Below, piece by piece: positions 38,401 to 50,062 of a DNA stretch of 64,000 nt. The stretch comes from Mycolicibacterium sp. BiH015. Its GTDB lineage: Bacteria; Actinomycetota; Actinomycetes; Mycobacteriales; Mycobacteriaceae. Below the pieces are notes generated by a model, which saw nothing but the letters and a program-made list of their open reading frames with translations, was not told where the DNA came from and did no database searches. The stretch lies in contig NZ_JAQGCZ010000002.1 of assembly GCF_027706845.1 (NCBI RefSeq), positions 700,469 through 764,468 of the forward strand. The letters are read 5' to 3'. The position numbers and the translations under genes were made by a program. Every line of letters begins with the position of its first letter. Position 1 is the stretch's first letter.

Positions 38401-41400
38401 TGTCGGGCTCGATGACGAGCTGCCGCGGAATTCCGTCCGGTGCGGCGAAGAGGGTGCGCAGGCTCTCGTGCCTGACGACGACGTCGGACAGTGCGACTCC
38501 CAACACGTCGGCGTCGAGTTCACCGCGCAGCCGCAACGCCACCGCCAGGTTGTACACCGGCGACGGACCCTGCAGCTGGTCGACGAACCACAGCCTGCTC
38601 TGCGCGAAGGACAACGGGATCACCGTGGGCCGAACCTGACGTACCAGCGGCTCGAGCAGGCCCCCTGCCGTGCCGATGCGCGGCGCCAGCTGTGCGACCG
38701 TCGGCGCTTCGAACACGGTGCGCACGGCCAGCGAAGCTCCCATGCCTGTGTTGACGGCGGCGATCAGGCGCATGGCCGACAGCGAGTCCCCACCTAGGTC
38801 GAAAAACGAGTCGTCGACCCCCACGCGTTCCACTCCCAACACCTGGGCGAAGATTCCCGCCAACATCTCCTCGGTGAGAGTGGTTGGGGCACGGTACTTC
38901 TCGACGCTCTGATAGTCGGGTGCCGGCAGCGCGTTCCTGTCAAGTTTGCCGCTGACCGTCAGCGGGATCGCGTCGATCGCCAGCACCGCGGCAGGCACCA
39001 TGTACGCCGGCAACCGCTCGCTCAGGGTGGCTCGGACCTTCACGGGATCGGCTGCGCCGGTGATGTAGCCCACCAGACGCGGATCGCCCGGATGGTCCTC
39101 GCGGGCGATCACGACTGCGTGTTCGACGCCGTCGATCCCTGCCAGCGCGGCCTGGACCTCGCCGGGCTCGATGCGGTATCCGCGGATCTTGACCTGCTCA
39201 TCGGCGCGACCCACGTACTGGAGCTGTCCGTCGGCGCGCCATCGCACCAAGTCGCCGGTGCGGTACATGCGCTGTCCTGCAGCACCGTAGGGACAGGCCA
39301 CGAAGCGCGACGACGTCAGACCGCTCCGGCCGATGTAGCCGACGCCCACTCCCCGTCCTGCGACGTACAGCTCCCCGACGACTCCCTCGGGAACCCGGCT
39401 CAGACGCTCATCGAGCACGAACAGAGCAGCTGTCGGTGGCGGCGCACCGATGGGCACATCCTCTCCCACCTCCAGTGGCGCGCTCATCGAGGCGTACACG
39501 GTGATCTCGGTGGGACCGTAGGCGTTGATCACGACCCGCCCCGGGGCCCAATGCTGTACCACCTCCGGCGGGCACGCTTCGCCGCCGAGCAGGAGCGCCA
39601 CGGACTCCAGGCCCGCCGGGCGCAATGCCGCCACCGCCGACGGGGTCTGCGTCAGGACGTTCACCCCTTCGTCGACCATGAGGGCGTGGAACTCGTCCGG
39701 TGCTCGGACGACCTCGTCGGGCACCACCACGAGCCGGCCACCGCCGAGCAGAGCGGCCCAGATCTCCCACACCGAGAAGTCGAAGGCATAGGAGTGGCAC
39801 TGCGTCCACACCTGGTGCTCGGGAAGCCCTTTCGGCGGTGAGTCGGCCACGTGGGCCAGGTTGCAATGGGTGAGGGCGACACCTTTGGGGGTGCCGGTGG
39901 TTCCCGACGTGTAGATCAGGTAGGCGACGTCGTCGGCGGACGGGACAGGTGGCGCGGCGGCGGGCTGGCTCTCGAGCGCGGTGAGGATCGCAGGGTCGGT
40001 CACGTCGACGATAGTCAGGGGCCGCGCGTCGACGCGCGATCGCAGGTCCGCCGTGGTGACGAGGGCGACGGGGGTGGCGTCGGTCAGCATGAATGCGATG
40101 CGGGACTCCGGCAGGGCGGGATCGATCGCCAGGTACGCGGCGCCGGTCTTGAGCACTGCCAGCATGGCGACGACGGCCTGCGCGGAACGCTGGAGCAACA
40201 GCGCGACGCGGTCGCCCGCGGCGACACCGTTGTCGATGAGTAGGTGTGCGAACCGGTTTGCGGCCTCGTCGAGCTCGCGGTAGGTCACCGAGCTGCCCTC
40301 GAAGCGGATCGCGACGGCCTCGGGTGCGGTGGTGACCAGGGCGGTGAGGCGCTGCGGGATCGACATCGGCAACGGTTCGGCAGCGGTCAGCACGGCCCGG
40401 TTGCCGATTGCGTCCAGGCGGGCCTGTTCGACGTCGTCGAGCAGAGTCACCGACGAGAGGCGCTGGGTGGGGTCGGCGGTCATCGCGGCCACCACGCGCC
40501 GCAGACGCGCGATGAGCGTTTCGATCGTCGCGGCGTCGAAGACGTCGGTGCGGAACTCCACCGCTCCCCCGATCCCGGTGGGATCTCCGGCCCGGGTCCA
40601 ACGTTCGTTCAGCGAGAACGCGAGATCCACGCGGGAAGTGCGGGTGTCGAGCGGAATCTGGCTGATCTGCAAATCCCCGAGCGCCATGACGATCTGATCG
40701 CTGGCCTCCGCAGGCAGGTTGCGCCAGTCCAGCATCACCTGGACGAGCGGGTGGTGGGTGAGCGACCGGGTGGGGCTGAGGCGATCGACCACCACCTCGA
40801 ACGGCACGTCCTGGTGTTCGTAGGCGGCCAGCGAGCGCCTCCGCACCTGGGCGAGCAACTCGGCGACGGTGGGATCGCCCTCCAGATCAACCCGAAGCAC
40901 CAAGGTGTTGACGAAGAAGCCGACCAAATCGTCGAGGGCGGGGTCGCGCCGTCCGCCGATCGGAAAACCCACTGCCACATCGGAACTCGCGCTGAGCTTC
41001 GACAGCAGTACCGCCAGCGCCGCCTGCACGATCATGAAGCTGGTGGCGTTGTGTTCGCGGGCCGCGCGGGCGATCTGCTGCTGCAGCTCGGTGGGCCAAT
41101 GGAAGACGATGCTGGCACCGCGCTGATCGGCGACGGGCGGATAGGGCCGGTCGGTCGGCAGCTGCAGCCGTTCGGGCATCCCCGCCAGCGCATCGCACCA
41201 GTAGGCCAGCTGTGCGGCGATCAGGCTGTCCTCGTCGTCGAGATCTCCGAACTGCGCCCGCTGCCACAGCGTGTAGTCGACATACTGGACCGGCAACTCG
41301 GCCCACACGGGCTCCAGGTTTGCGAGCCGGCACAGGTAGGCCACGCCGAGATCCTGTACCAGCGGGCCTACGGACAGGCCGTCGGCGGCGATGTGGTGGG

Positions 41401-44400
41401 CCACCGCGACCACCACGTGGTCTTCGTCGCCGACCTGGAAAAGCTTTGCCTGCATCGGTATCTCGGCCGCCAGGTCGAACGGGTGGCGCGCGACCTCGCC
41501 AACGGCCTCATTGAGTTGGCTCTCGGTCCAGCCGGTCGCGTCGACAACTTCCCAGCCGAAGTCGGCGGCCTCGGCGGGTACGACGATCTGCTGCGGCACT
41601 CCCCCCGGCGCCCTGAACTGCGTGCGCAAGCTTTCGTGGCGGCCGACCACGTCGGCCAGTGCGGCACCCAGCGCGTCGACGTCGAGCCGTCCGTGCAACC
41701 GCAGGCCCACCGGCATGTTGTACGTCGGTGAGGGACCCTGCAACTGGTCGAGAAACCACAACCGGTTCTGTGAGAACGACAGCGGCACCACCGCCGGCCG
41801 CTCCATCGGCGTCAGCGGTGCCAGGCCGCCTTCGTCTGCGCCGACGCGCGGCGCCAAAAGCGCGACAGTGGGTGCCTCGAACAGCGTCCGCACCGAAACC
41901 CCGGCGCCCAGACCTGTGTTCACGGCCGCGATCAGACGCATGGCCGACAGAGAGTCACCGCCGAGATCGAAGAAGGAATCGTCGACCCCGACGCGGTCCA
42001 CCTCGAGCACCCGGGCGTAGATGCCGGCGAGGATCTCCTCGACGGCGGTGGCAGGGGCGCGGTAGCTGTCGGCGTCCTGGTACTCGGGCGCCGGCAACGC
42101 CCGCCTGTCCAGCTTGCCGTTGACCGTCAGCGGTAACGCGTCGACGGTCATGATCGCTGCGGGAACCATGTACTCGGGCAGGCGCTTTGCGAGAGCTTCG
42201 CGCAGAGCGCGGGGATCGGCTGTGCCGGTGATGTAGCCCACCAGGCGTTTGTCACCGGGCCGATCCTCGCGGGCGATCACCACCGCCTGCTCGACGCCAT
42301 CCAGCTCGGCCAACACCGCGCGGACTTCGCCCAGCTCGATGCGGTAGCCGCGGATCTTCACCTGCTCGTCGGCGCGGCCCACGTACCGCAACTCGCCGTC
42401 GGCGCCCCACCACACGAGATCGCCTGTGCGGTACATGCGTTCCCCCGGACTGCCGAACGGGCACGCGACGAACCGCGACGAGGAGAGCCCCGGGCGCCGC
42501 CAATAGCCAAGACCGGCTTGCCGTCCGGCGACGTACAGGTCACCGACAACGCCGGACGGCACCGGGCGCAACCATTGGTCGAGAACGAAGAACGCCAGGT
42601 CGGCAAGTGGCCCGCCCACCGGGCTGACGTCGTTGGCGGCGTCCTGTTCGACGATCTCCCGGAACGACGCGTGTACCGTCGTCTCGGTGGTGCCGTAGAG
42701 GTTCAGCAGTTGCGGCAAATGCGGATGATTGTTCAGCCAGGTGCGAAGGCGTTGCGGCTCAAGGGCTTCCCCGGCGAAGACCACCGCCTTGAGCTTCAGC
42801 TGACGTCCGAGTTCGGGGTTGAGTGCATCGGCGGTCTGCACCGCGTAGAAGCCCGACGGAGTTTGGCTCAGCACTGTGACCTGCTCGGCGGCTAGCAACG
42901 CATGGAAGTCCTCCGGCGCCCGTGCCACCGACTCGGGCACCACCACCAGGCGGCCGCCGTAGAGCAGCGCGCCCCACATTTCGCACACCGAGACGTCGAA
43001 GGCCAGCGAGTGCCACTGAGACCACACGTGCCCTGCCAGGGCGAACTCGGCGTCCATCGCTCTCAGTAGCTGCGTCACGTTGTCATGGGTGATGGAAACG
43101 CCTTTGGGAACACCGGTGGTGCCCGAGGTGTAGATCAGGTAGGCGATGTCGTCGGGTTCCGGGCCTGGCAGCGCGACGACCGGAATGCTCTGCGCTGCAG
43201 GTTCCTCGATGTCGGGAGCGTCGAGAACGAGCAGATCCTGCCCGCAGAGGCGGTCTGCCAGCGCGGAGGTGGTGATCGCAGCTGTCGGCGCCGCGTCGCC
43301 GAGCACCAGCTGCATGCGCGCCGCCGGGGCCGACGGGTCGATCGGCACGTACGCCGCCCCGGTCTTGAGCACCGCGAGGATCGACACGATCGCTTCGGCG
43401 GACCGCGGCAGGAACAGCGCCACGCGATGGCCCGGGCCGATCCCTCTGGCGGACAACAGGTGTGCAAAACGGTTCGAGGATTCGTCGAGCTCGCGGTAGC
43501 TCCAGGAGCGCCCCTCGCAGGTGAGTGCCCGGGCTTCGGGAGTGCGCGCCGCCTGCGCGGCGAACATCGTCGGTATCGAGACCGCAGCGGGCGCCGGGCG
43601 GGTCAGCACCGCCCGATTGCTCCACCGGTCGAGACGCGCTTTCTCCACCGAATCGAGCAGGTCGACCGACGACAGCGGCCTGGTGGGGTCCGCTGTCATG
43701 GCGACCAGCACCGAGGTGAACCGCTCGATCAAGGTGCCGATGCGTTCGGCGGTGAACAGGTCGGTGTCGTATTCGACCCGTAGTCGTAATTCGTCGCCGG
43801 GCACTGCCTGAACTGCCAAGGGGTAGTGGTTGTACTCGCGGTGGGAGAAGTCGGTGACGGTCAGACCGTCGTCGCCGGACAGTTTCGCCGGATCTATCGG
43901 ATAGTTCTCGTAGACGAAGAACGTGTCGAAGAGGTGGTCCTGGCCGGTGATCCGGTGCATCTCACCCAGGGCGAGGTGCTGATGGTCCAGCGTGTCGGTG
44001 TAGGCCTTCTGCAGCTGGGCCAGGAGGTCGGCCGCTGTCGTCGCGGCGGCGATGCTCGCCCGGACGGGAAGCGTGTTGATCAGCAGTCCCACCATCGCGT
44101 CGGCTCCGAAAACCTCGGCGGGCCGACCGGATACGGTAGTCCCGAATGCGACGTCGTCCTGGCCGGTCAGCGACACCAGCAATTGAGCCCATGCGGCGTG
44201 CAGCACCGTACTGACGGTGGTGTGACAGGAGCGGGCCAGCTCGCCGAGCGCCGCCGTGGTCTGCCCGGGAACCAGGAACGAGGCCACCTCGCGTCGACCG
44301 GGGTGTGGCTGTCCCGGGGGCCTGACCAACGTCGGGGTGTCGAATCCGGCGAGCACCTCGGCCCACGCCGCGCGAGCGGCACCGAGATCGCGGGTGGCGA

Positions 44401-44929
44401 GCCAGCTGACGAATCTGCGGTACGGCACGGGCGGTGGCAGTCGCCGGCCGTAGTAGTCGGCGAACAACTCCCCCAACAGAATCGGCAATGACCAGCCGTC
44501 GAGCACGATGTGGTGGTCGGTCAGCACGAACAGGTGCCTGTCGACGCCGGTGCGCATCAGCGCGGCCCGGAACGCGGGCTGGTCGGAGAGATCGCAGACG
44601 GCGATACGTTCTTCGGCGCACACCGATTCGATCTGTGCGGTGACGTCGACGTCGGACTCGGTGAGGTCGGCATACCGCCATGGCGCGACAGGATCGGCCG
44701 GGATGACCTGCACGGGCTCGGCGAACTGCTGCGAGAACCGGGCCACCAGATTGGGATGCCGGGTCACCACCGTTTGCACCGCGTCGCGCAGCCGATCGGG
44801 GTTCAGCGGTCCGCTCAGGGTGATGTAGAGCTGTACGGCATAGACGTCGTCGCTGTCGTTCGCGGTGTTGGCGAGGAACAGCAGACCCTGCTGCAAGGAC
44901 GTCAGGGGCAGGACATCAGCTATCCGCAT
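32456..44929 (-). CDS. NRPS: C-A-PCP / C-A-PCP / C-A-PCP-E / C-PCP
   Basis: 4157 residues. By residue: C (~1-440; HHIVLDG), A (~452-945), PCP (~965-1020; GGDSL); C (~1031-1485; HHIAADG), A (~1520-2000), PCP (GGDSL ~2044); C (~2091-2540), A (~2580-3070), PCP (GGDSI ~3114), E (~3171-3595; HHLVVDG); C (~3644-4057; HHIVLDG) and, about 15 residues later, a final PCP (GGDSL ~4118) at the C-terminus. The last module has no A domain, and there is no thioesterase or reductase. Specificity residues I read: DVCSVALVHK, DFWTLGAVYK, DYWSVGMVHK (last one threonine-like). It starts inside the end of the preceding NRPS gene and depends on the adjacent MbtH-like protein. Confidence 0.93.
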   Translation of the reverse strand: MRIADVLPLTSLQQGLLFLANTANDSDDVYAVQLYITLSGPLNPDRLRDAVQTVVTRHPNLVARFSQQFAEPVQVIPADPVAPWRYADLTESDVDVTAQIESVCAEERIAVCDLSDQPAFRAALMRTGVDRHLFVLTDHHIVLDGWSLPILLGELFADYYGRRLPPPVPYRRFVSWLATRDLGAARAAWAEVLAGFDTPTLVRPPGQPHPGRREVASFLVPGQTTAALGELARSCHTTVSTVLHAAWAQLLVSLTGQDDVAFGTTVSGRPAEVFGADAMVGLLINTLPVRASIAAATTAADLLAQLQKAYTDTLDHQHLALGEMHRITGQDHLFDTFFVYENYPIDPAKLSGDDGLTVTDFSHREYNHYPLAVQAVPGDELRLRVEYDTDLFTAERIGTLIERFTSVLVAMTADPTRPLSSVDLLDSVEKARLDRWSNRAVLTRPAPAAVSIPTMFAAQAARTPEARALTCEGRSWSYRELDESSNRFAHLLSARGIGPGHRVALFLPRSAEAIVSILAVLKTGAAYVPIDPSAPAARMQLVLGDAAPTAAITTSALADRLCGQDLLVLDAPDIEEPAAQSIPVVALPGPEPDDIAYLIYTSGTTGVPKGVSITHDNVTQLLRAMDAEFALAGHVWSQWHSLAFDVSVCEMWGALLYGGRLVVVPESVARAPEDFHALLAAEQVTVLSQTPSGFYAVQTADALNPELGRQLKLKAVVFAGEALEPQRLRTWLNNHPHLPQLLNLYGTTETTVHASFREIVEQDAANDVSPVGGPLADLAFFVLDQWLRPVPSGVVGDLYVAGRQAGLGYWRRPGLSSSRFVACPFGSPGERMYRTGDLVWWGADGELRYVGRADEQVKIRGYRIELGEVRAVLAELDGVEQAVVIAREDRPGDKRLVGYITGTADPRALREALAKRLPEYMVPAAIMTVDALPLTVNGKLDRRALPAPEYQDADSYRAPATAVEEILAGIYARVLEVDRVGVDDSFFDLGGDSLSAMRLIAAVNTGLGAGVSVRTLFEAPTVALLAPRVGADEGGLAPLTPMERPAVVPLSFSQNRLWFLDQLQGPSPTYNMPVGLRLHGRLDVDALGAALADVVGRHESLRTQFRAPGGVPQQIVVPAEAADFGWEVVDATGWTESQLNEAVGEVARHPFDLAAEIPMQAKLFQVGDEDHVVVAVAHHIAADGLSVGPLVQDLGVAYLCRLANLEPVWAELPVQYVDYTLWQRAQFGDLDDEDSLIAAQLAYWCDALAGMPERLQLPTDRPYPPVADQRGASIVFHWPTELQQQIARAAREHNATSFMIVQAALAVLLSKLSASSDVAVGFPIGGRRDPALDDLVGFFVNTLVLRVDLEGDPTVAELLAQVRRRSLAAYEHQDVPFEVVVDRLSPTRSLTHHPLVQVMLDWRNLPAEASDQIVMALGDLQISQIPLDTRTSRVDLAFSLNERWTRAGDPTGIGGAVEFRTDVFDAATIETLIARLRRVVAAMTADPTQRLSSVTLLDDVEQARLDAIGNRAVLTAAEPLPMSIPQRLTALVTTAPEAVAIRFEGSSVTYRELDEAANRFAHLLIDNGVAAGDRVALLLQRSAQAVVAMLAVLKTGAAYLAIDPALPESRIAFMLTDATPVALVTTADLRSRVDARPLTIVDVTDPAILTALESQPAAAPPVPSADDVAYLIYTSGTTGTPKGVALTHCNLAHVADSPPKGLPEHQVWTQCHSYAFDFSVWEIWAALLGGGRLVVVPDEVVRAPDEFHALMVDEGVNVLTQTPSAVAALRPAGLESVALLLGGEACPPEVVQHWAPGRVVINAYGPTEITVYASMSAPLEVGEDVPIGAPPPTAALFVLDERLSRVPEGVVGELYVAGRGVGVGYIGRSGLTSSRFVACPYGAAGQRMYRTGDLVRWRADGQLQYVGRADEQVKIRGYRIEPGEVQAALAGIDGVEHAVVIAREDHPGDPRLVGYITGAADPVKVRATLSERLPAYMVPAAVLAIDAIPLTVSGKLDRNALPAPDYQSVEKYRAPTTLTEEMLAGIFAQVLGVERVGVDDSFFDLGGDSLSAMRLIAAVNTGMGASLAVRTVFEAPTVAQLAPRIGTAGGLLEPLVRQVRPTVIPLSFAQSRLWFVDQLQGPSPVYNLAVALRLRGELDADVLGVALSDVVVRHESLRTLFAAPDGIPRQLVIEPDNADFGWQVVDATGWSAEQLERAVEEAATQSFDLATEIPLRSRLFRVGEDDHVWVAVVHHIAADGWSISPLVADLGTAYASRRAGRTPGWAELPVQYVDYTLWQRAQFGELADGASRITAQLAYWERALAGMPERLALPTDRPYPQVADQRGATVAVDWPAELHREVGRAARQHGATSFMVMQAALAVLLSKLSASSDVAVGFPIAGRRDPALDGLVGFFVNTLVLRLDMTGDPTVAEVLDQVRARSLASYEHQDVPFEVVVERLNPTRSLTHHPLVQVMLAWQNLPADATEAGLTLGDLDVTQMPVNTGAARMDLSFSLAERTGATGDPAGIRGFVEFRTDVFDPATIETLIDRLRRVLTAMTADPALRLSSLDVLDGDEHTRLDRWGNRAALTRQETVPQSIPAAFAEQAARTPDATAITCGHRSWSYRELDEASNRLAHLLIERGVQPGDHVALLLPRTAGALITILAVVKTGAAYVPIDPVVPAARMDFVLTDAAPVAVITTAELTERLAGRDVVIIDRDDPTVHDRPSTPLPVPDADQIAYIIYTSGTTGKPKGVAIPHRNVTELLRTLDTDIGLADQVWTQCHSLAFDYSVWEIWGPLLYGGRVVVVPDHAVRAPDDFHALLADEQVTVLSQTPSAFYALQSADALQPERGQRLRLDAVVFGGEALEPHRLAPWLEAHPTVPRLINMYGITETTVHASFREILPGDVASPVSPIGVPLSHLAFFVLDNSLRPVAPGVVGELYVAGAGLAYGYIGRSGLSASRFVACPFGKPGERMYRTGDVMCWGADGELRYMGRSDEQVKIRGYRIELGEVQSALAGLDGVTQAEVVVREDRPGDKRLVGYVTGVAEPVHLRAELADRLPEYMIPAAVVVVDEIPLTVNGKLDKRALPAPEYQHADSYRAPSDAVEEILADIYAQVLGLGRVGVDESFFELGGDSILSMQVVARARAAGVICRPRDVFVEQSVARLARVARVATGPQIETDEGVGTVLATPIIRWLQDVPGPVDQFNQTVVVQAPLGATETDVVAMVQAVLDRHAALRMRVDRHWTLEVLAVGSVDARACLRTVDVLTDDEVVAARSRLNPSAGQMVSALWVPVSAALVVIAHHLVVDGVSWRILLEDFNLAWAQLRSGQPVELPAPGTSFARYAAMLAEHARDHNVVAHTEAWREIEAIPAPLPEVQPATDTYAHAGALSAELDVETTRLLLGEVPSAFHAGINDILLIAFALACTEFFGTLGSADEPTPIVIDAEGHGRHDELGPDVDLSRTVGWFTTKYPVVLSFRKGLSWAQVLAGDTALGVAVKDAKEQLRGQPDGLTYGLLRYLNDDAELDGADAPIGFNYLGRLGAGVGKVSGDIWEIRQDGSTVAGAAAAIPMPLMHTVELNAGTVDTDGGPRLRAGWTWAVSALDHAQVSRLSELWFDALAGICTHVRGGGGGLTPSDIAPARLSQHQIDELCRTRRVDDILPLTPLQEGLLFHAGVAHDSGDDVYAVQLDVTLHGRLDRHRLREAVRLAVARHPNLAAHFCDQFEEPVQIIPAQPEVPWQYHDLSAADGHVEDRIAHLCAAERPAVCDLASQPAFRVALIRIAPDRHRFVLTNHHIVLDGWSLPVLLGEVFAGYYGQWLPAAVPYRRFISWLDERDTEAARRAWRDELAGFNSPTLVDEAVRWGPAPRNVESHRLSEQTTRAVGELARAHHTTVSTVLQAAWAQVLCRQTGQRDVAFGAVVSGRPDEVVGSDSMVGLFINTVPVRATMTSTTTAADLLSQLRNSRSRTLDHEHLALRDIHRLTGQPRLFDTVFVYENYPTDAAKLSGADGLAITAVTNRDFYHYPLTIQAVPGSELDLRVQYRSDVFDRTAIAELVEHFTQVLVAMITDPAQPLLSTGLLRGDESPTPPVESQAGAAGYRAPASHVEEVMVAIFARVLGVDRVGVDHSFFGLGGDSLSAMRAVTAINGAFGTKLPVTTLFDCPTVGQLSLAVTGD

Positions 44930-47900
44930 ATTGCCGCTGAAGCTCGTCGATCTGCTGCTGGGTCAGGCCGACTGCAATGTCCGACGGGGTCAGCCCGCCG
45001 CCACCGCCGTGCACATGGGCGCAGATGCCTGCCAGGGCGTCGAACCACAGCCGGCTCAACCGGGATACCTGCGCGTCGTTGAGCGCCGACGGCGCCCAGG
45101 TCCAGCCGGCGCGCAGACGCGGGCCGGATTCGGTGTCCACGGTGCCAGCGTTGAGTTCCAGGGTGTGCGCCAGCGGCATGGGTATCGATGCGGCCGCGCT
45201 GGTCACCGACCACCCGTCCTGGCGGATCTGCCATACGCCATCGGCGGCCTCGGATGTCGTGACTCCCTGGCGGCCGAGGTAATTGAATCCGATCGCCGGG
45301 TCGGCACCGTCGAGGTCGGCGTCGCTGTTCAGGTAGCGCAACGCGCCGTAGTCGAGCCCGTCGGGCAGTGCGCGCAGCTGCTCTTTCGCGGCCTTGATCG
45401 CCACACCCAGGCGGGCGTCACCTGCCACCACCTGCGGCCAGGTCAGCCCGCTCAACCTCAGTGACACCGGATATTTGGCGGTGAACCAGCCAACTGTGCG
45501 CGACAGGTCGACGGTGTCGCCGGCGGCCAATTCCTCTGTGCGGCCGTGCCCTTCGACATCGATGCAGATCGGTGTGCCCGCCGAATCCATCGCGGAGAGC
45601 GCGCCGAAGAACTCGGCGCACGCCAGACCGAAAGCGATCAGCAACACCTCGTGGATTCCGGTGTGGAATGCCGCCGGGACCTCACCGAGCAACATCCGCG
45701 TCGTGTCGGCGTCCAGATCCACCGACAGAGTGCCTGCGGTGTCGTAGGTGTCCACTTCGGGGCTCACCGGGGGCAGCACGGCAGGGGTTGCCGTGATCTG
45801 CCGCCAGATTTCGGCCTGGTCGACGATGTCGGCGCGATTCGCGTGCGCGGTCAGCATTCGCGCCCACTGGGCGAACGACGTCCCGGGCTGTGGCAGCGTG
45901 ACCTGCTGACCGGTGCACCGCTGAGCCCACGCGAGATTGAGATCCTCCAGCAGGATTCGCCACGACACCCCGTCGACTGCCAGATGGTGCGCGATGACCA
46001 CGAGTTGCCCGATGGGTTCCACCCAGACCGCGCTGAGCATCTCCCCCGCCGCCGGATTCAACCGGGCGCGGGCGGCGACGACCGCCTGATCGGTCAGTGT
46101 ATCGACGGTCTGCACGCGGGAACGCGCGTCGATGGCTCCGGGTTGAGGCACCGTCAGTGACCACCCCTCGGCGTCGTCGTCGCGAACCCGCAGGCGCAGC
46201 ATGCCGTGTCGGTCGATGAGGGCCTGCAGCAGTGCCACCACGTCGGACTCGGTGACGCCGGTTGGCGCCTGCAACACCACTGTCTGGTTGAACTGCGCGA
46301 CCGGGCCTTTGACATGTTCGAGCCAGCGGATGATCGGGGTCGCCGTCACCGAACCGACACCGTCATCGACCACGTCGGTGTCGGCGTCGGCGACGCGGGC
46401 CACGCGAGCCAGTCGGGCCACGGTCTGCTCGGCGAAAACGTCACGGGGTCGGCACAATACGCCCGCCGCCCGGGCCCGCGCGACCACCTGCATCGACAGG
46501 ATGCTGTCGCCGCCGAGTTCGAAGAACGACTCGTCAACCCCGACCTGCTGCAGCCCCAACACCTGGGCGTAGATGCCGGCCAGAATCTCTTCCACCGCGT
46601 CGGCCGGCGCCTGGTAGCGCTCGGCGTCCCGGTACTCGGGTGCGGGAAGGGCGCGGGTGTCGAGTTTTCCGTTGACCGTCAGTGGGATGGCGTCGATCAC
46701 CACGACCGCGGCGGGGACCATGTACGACGGCAACCGGTCGGCGAGCGCGGCGCGCACCGAGGCAGGATCGGCTGTGCCGGTGAAGTATCCGACCAGGCGC
46801 TTGTCTCCAGGACGATCCTCCCGCGCGACGACCTCGGCCTGCGCGACGCCGTCGAGAGCAGACAGGGCGGCCTGGATCTCACCGAGTTCGATGCGGTAGC
46901 CGCGAATCTTGACCTGCTCATCGGCGCGGCCGACATAACGCAGTTCGCCGTCGGCGCCCCAGGCCACCACGTCCCCGGTGCGATACATCCGTCCGCCCGC
47001 GATACCGAACGGGCACGCGACGAATCTCGTCGAGCTCAGGCCTGCTCGTCCGACATATCCCTCGGCCAAACCGGCTCCGGCGACGTACAACTCGCCGACC
47101 ACGCCGACGGGCACGGGCTTCAACCATTCGTCGAGCACGAAGAATCCGAGATGCCCCAGCGGCACCCCGATCGGGCTGACCGTCTTCTCGACATCTCCGG
47201 CCACCACTTCCCGCAACGAGGCGTGGACGGTCGTCTCGGTGATGCCGTACATGTTGATCAGTCTCGGCGACACCGGGTGCGCTGCCAGCCAGGAGGACAG
47301 ACGGTGCGGCTCGAGCGCCTCGCCTCCGAAGACGACGTACTCGAGGGACAGCCTCTCGCCCAGCTCGGGTGCGAGTGCGTCGGCAGCCTGCAACGCATAG
47401 AACGCCGACGGAGTCTGGCTGAGCACCGTGACCCGTTCGTTGACCAGCAGGGCGTGCAGGTCTTCCGGGGAGCGGACCACCGCATCGGGGACGATGACGA
47501 CGCGGCCACCGTAGAGCAGCCCGCCCCAGATCTCCCACACCGAGAAGTCGAACGCCAGCGAGTGGCACTGTGACCACACCTGCCCGGCCAGGCCCATGTC
47601 GGCGTCGAGTGTCTCCAACAGCCGATGCACGTTGCGGTGCGGGATGGCGACGCCCTTCGGCGTTCCGGTGGTGCCCGAGGTGTAGATGATGTAGGCGATC
47701 TGGTCGGGATCCGAATCAGTCAGCGCCGCATCGGGTTCCGGATCGGCGACAGTGGCGATGTCGACCACGAGGCGTTGCCGCCCGTCGAGTTGATCGGCGA
47801 GGTCGGCTGTGGTGATCACCGCAGTGGGCGCGGCATCGGCCAAGACGTAATCGCGGCGCGCTGCGGGTACCGCCGGATCGATCGGCACGTAGGTCGCGCC

Positions 47901-49490
47901 GGTCTTGGTGATCGCCACCATGGCGACGATCGCGTCCGCCGATCGCGGAATCAGCAACGCCACCCGCTGCCCCGGGCCTACTCCGCGGCCGGCGAGCGTC
48001 AGCGCCACCCTGGTGGACGCCTCATCGAGCTCTCGATAGGTCAGCGAGCGATCTGCGAACGTCACCGCCACCGCGTCGGGCGTGCGTGCCACTTGCGCGG
48101 CGAACAACGCGGCGATCGACGCCGACGGGTCCGTGGGCGCGGTCAGAGCGGCGCGGTTGCCCCACCGCTGCACCTCGGCGAGTTCGTGCTCGTCGACTAC
48201 GTCGATCGACGACATTCGACGGCTCGGATCGGCGGCCATCGCCACCAGGACCCGTTCCAGCCGTCTCGCCAGGCCGGTGACGTCGGAGTCGGCGAACAGC
48301 TGTCCGGACCCCAGAGTGCTCAGGAAGAGCTCGTCGCCGGTGCCGGAGAAGATCAGACCGAAGCCGCCGATGAAACCGGAGTTCGTCATCGACGCCGTGG
48401 CCGTGACGCCTCCGAAATCCAGAGAAAACGCGTGCGGGAGGAAGTCGATCACCACCCGGTCGGTGCGCTGCTCGGCGCCACCGGTCTTGCGCTCGAGGGC
48501 GTGCACGGGAAAACGCTGATGCTGCAGTGTTTCCCGGATCCGCGTGTCGACATGCTCGCAGAACGCCGCGACTGTCGACGCGGCCGCGACGTTCACCACC
48601 AGCGGCGCGACACCTGCGACCATCGCCGGCAGCGTCTTCGTCTCGGCCTTTACGCGTCTGCTGACCGGGAAGTCGAGCACCACGTCGGCGCCGTCTCCAC
48701 TCTGACCCCGCAGCATGACCGCGCACGCCGCGGTGATCACCGATGCGCGTGGCATGTTCCACACATGCGCCAGCTCCTGCACCCGGCGAAGGACGCCCGG
48801 GTCGAGTTGTACCGGCGTCGAGAGCTCGTTCGGATCGCGGTGTGGGGGTGCCTGCGCCAGAGGGTTCTTCGGTGCCGCCTCTGCGGGAAGGTTACGGGTC
48901 CAGTACTCGTGGTCGTCCCGATAGTCCTGGGACGCCTCGTAGTCGGCTTCACAGTCGACCAAGTCCTGCAGCGAGCCGAAGAAGGCGGGTGGAATGGGTT
49001 CGCCGGCGACAAGCGCGGAATAGACCGAAGCGATCCTGTTGCCGATCAGCCCGAGACCCGCGCCGTCAGTGACGATGTGGTGGAAGCATCCGAACAGCGA
49101 GTACTCGTCGAAGCCGGTTTCGAAAAGGGCGAATCGGAACAGCGGGCCGGCAAACGCCATGGGCGTGCGCTGCATCGACAGCGCCATCGCCTCCGCCGCT
49201 GCCACAGGGTCCGGTTCGTCACTCACGTCGTAGAACTCGAGCTCGACATCGGGATAGTCGACTGCGGTCTGATAGACGCTGCCGTCCACTTCGGTGATGG
49301 AAACTCTGACGGTCTCCGCCTCGCGGATCACGCGGCTGATCGACCATTCGAGCGCGTCGCGTTCGATGGCGCCTTCGATTCGCACCAGGAGACCGAACTG
49401 CCACTCCGCACCGAAGTGGCCCATCTCCTGCTCAAGCCAGATGTCCAGCTGCGCGCGCGTCAGTGGAAATGCGCGGTCACTAAGCTCCAT
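44916..49490 (-). CDS. NRPS initiation module: Cstart-A-PCP-E
   Basis: 1524 residues. An N-terminal condensation domain (~1-450; [11 protein letters not shown]) on a first module means the chain begins with an acyl group, as in lipopeptides. A domain ~460-945; specificity residues I read are DFWSVGMVHK, close to the threonine code DFWNIGMVHK. PCP at ~994 (GGDSI, typical before an E domain). E ~1050-1477 (HHLAVDG), so a D-residue (D-Thr or D-allo-Thr) is likely. The C-terminus ([21 protein letters not shown]) matches an internal E-C linker in the second NRPS, so the two proteins look like a split assembly line. The 3' end overlaps the next gene by 14 bp. Confidence 0.93.
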   Translation of the reverse strand: MELSDRAFPLTRAQLDIWLEQEMGHFGAEWQFGLLVRIEGAIERDALEWSISRVIREAETVRVSITEVDGSVYQTAVDYPDVELEFYDVSDEPDPVAAAEAMALSMQRTPMAFAGPLFRFALFETGFDEYSLFGCFHHIVTDGAGLGLIGNRIASVYSALVAGEPIPPAFFGSLQDLVDCEADYEASQDYRDDHEYWTRNLPAEAAPKNPLAQAPPHRDPNELSTPVQLDPGVLRRVQELAHVWNMPRASVITAACAVMLRGQSGDGADVVLDFPVSRRVKAETKTLPAMVAGVAPLVVNVAAASTVAAFCEHVDTRIRETLQHQRFPVHALERKTGGAEQRTDRVVIDFLPHAFSLDFGGVTATASMTNSGFIGGFGLIFSGTGDELFLSTLGSGQLFADSDVTGLARRLERVLVAMAADPSRRMSSIDVVDEHELAEVQRWGNRAALTAPTDPSASIAALFAAQVARTPDAVAVTFADRSLTYRELDEASTRVALTLAGRGVGPGQRVALLIPRSADAIVAMVAITKTGATYVPIDPAVPAARRDYVLADAAPTAVITTADLADQLDGRQRLVVDIATVADPEPDAALTDSDPDQIAYIIYTSGTTGTPKGVAIPHRNVHRLLETLDADMGLAGQVWSQCHSLAFDFSVWEIWGGLLYGGRVVIVPDAVVRSPEDLHALLVNERVTVLSQTPSAFYALQAADALAPELGERLSLEYVVFGGEALEPHRLSSWLAAHPVSPRLINMYGITETTVHASLREVVAGDVEKTVSPIGVPLGHLGFFVLDEWLKPVPVGVVGELYVAGAGLAEGYVGRAGLSSTRFVACPFGIAGGRMYRTGDVVAWGADGELRYVGRADEQVKIRGYRIELGEIQAALSALDGVAQAEVVAREDRPGDKRLVGYFTGTADPASVRAALADRLPSYMVPAAVVVIDAIPLTVNGKLDTRALPAPEYRDAERYQAPADAVEEILAGIYAQVLGLQQVGVDESFFELGGDSILSMQVVARARAAGVLCRPRDVFAEQTVARLARVARVADADTDVVDDGVGSVTATPIIRWLEHVKGPVAQFNQTVVLQAPTGVTESDVVALLQALIDRHGMLRLRVRDDDAEGWSLTVPQPGAIDARSRVQTVDTLTDQAVVAARARLNPAAGEMLSAVWVEPIGQLVVIAHHLAVDGVSWRILLEDLNLAWAQRCTGQQVTLPQPGTSFAQWARMLTAHANRADIVDQAEIWRQITATPAVLPPVSPEVDTYDTAGTLSVDLDADTTRMLLGEVPAAFHTGIHEVLLIAFGLACAEFFGALSAMDSAGTPICIDVEGHGRTEELAAGDTVDLSRTVGWFTAKYPVSLRLSGLTWPQVVAGDARLGVAIKAAKEQLRALPDGLDYGALRYLNSDADLDGADPAIGFNYLGRQGVTTSEAADGVWQIRQDGWSVTSAAASIPMPLAHTLELNAGTVDTESGPRLRAGWTWAPSALNDAQVSRLSRLWFDALAGICAHVHGGGGGLTPSDIAVGLTQQQIDELQRQYADS

Positions 49491-49505
49491 CGAACTCCTC
49501 GACCT

Positions 49506-49733
49506 CTACGCTCTACCCCCGCCCGCTGCCAACCTCTCTCGCAGACTCTTCGGCCGGATGTCGACCCAGTTCTGCTCGATGAAGTCCAGGCATTCGGCGC
49601 GGCCCGCTTCGCCGTAAGCGACCCGCCAGCCGCCGGGAACGTCGGCGAACGTCGGCCACAGGCTGTGTTGCTCCTCGTCGTTGACCAGGACGTAGAAGCT
49701 GCCCTTGTCGTCGTCGAACGGGTTGGTGCTCAC
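49506..49733 (-). CDS. mbtH: MbtH-like protein
   Basis: 75 residues with the family signature: [32 protein letters not shown] and [18 protein letters not shown]. MbtH-like proteins bind A domains of NRPSs and are often required for their folding and activity. The GTG at 49733 is preceded by GGAGA. It begins the NRPS operon: the first NRPS starts 15 bp downstream. Two tandem CRP-type palindromes lie 58-92 bp upstream of the start. Confidence 0.95.
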   Translation of the reverse strand: MSTNPFDDDKGSFYVLVNDEEQHSLWPTFADVPGGWRVAYGEAGRAECLDFIEQNWVDIRPKSLRERLAAGGGRA

Positions 49734-49790
49734 GGGTCTCCAGAATCATTATTGACGTACCTGTAACAGTTGCTAAACCTTACGTGCTGC

Positions 49791-49806
49791 TGTGACCTCT
49801 GTCACT
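49791..49806. promoter_or_regulatory. CRP-type site 1
   Basis: TGTGACCTCTGTCACT matches TGTGA-N6-TCACA except the last base, with perfect GTGAC/GTCAC arms. It lies 58 bp upstream of the mbtH start codon and 19 bp from an almost identical second site. Confidence 0.6.
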
Positions 49807-49809
49807 GGT

Positions 49810-49825
49810 TGTGACCCTTGTCACC
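49810..49825. promoter_or_regulatory. CRP-type site 2
   Basis: TGTGACCCTTGTCACC, again TGTGA-N6-TCAC with GTGAC/GTCAC arms. The site-to-site distance of 19 bp is close to two helical turns, so two dimers could bind on one face. Confidence 0.6.
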
Positions 49826-50062
49826 TCGCCCCATTTGCCCCCGCACGGCGTTCAGCTATTTCGCATATTGAATAATCAATTGTCGATCCGACCGCTATTC
49901 GACGTTGCGGCGATAATCGGCTTTCCCATGCCTGGCTGGGTGTTTACAACGCTGGTTACGATACCGATGGTAGCGGAGATGCGGGCATTAAATAACGCTA
50001 GCGATGATTATTGGCGTGTCGAGCTAACTGGCACACGGAGGGGTGCGGATGTCCGATTGCGA

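Larger units (their letters stand above)
49734..50062. other. AT-richer regulatory gap upstream of mbtH-NRPS operon
   Basis: 329 bp between the glycosyltransferase stop and the mbtH start. It is clearly richer in A/T than its flanks (for example 49855-49900 and 49965-50020) and holds the tandem CRP-type sites. A forward 96-codon frame here has no family hallmark or ribosome-binding site and is not called. The composition suits a promoter region with possible Lsr2-type silencing, which is inference. Confidence 0.65.

Noticed and set aside
32456..49490. Assignment as canonical GPL synthetases mps1/mps2
   Set aside because: Module count, first A-domain code and missing terminal reductase do not fit, so gene symbols were not transferred.
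49750..49770. TTGACGTACCTGTAAC before mbtH as a fourth member of the 14-bp palindrome family
   Set aside because: Only the left half matches; the right half is too degraded, and TTGACG alone is a common -35 element.
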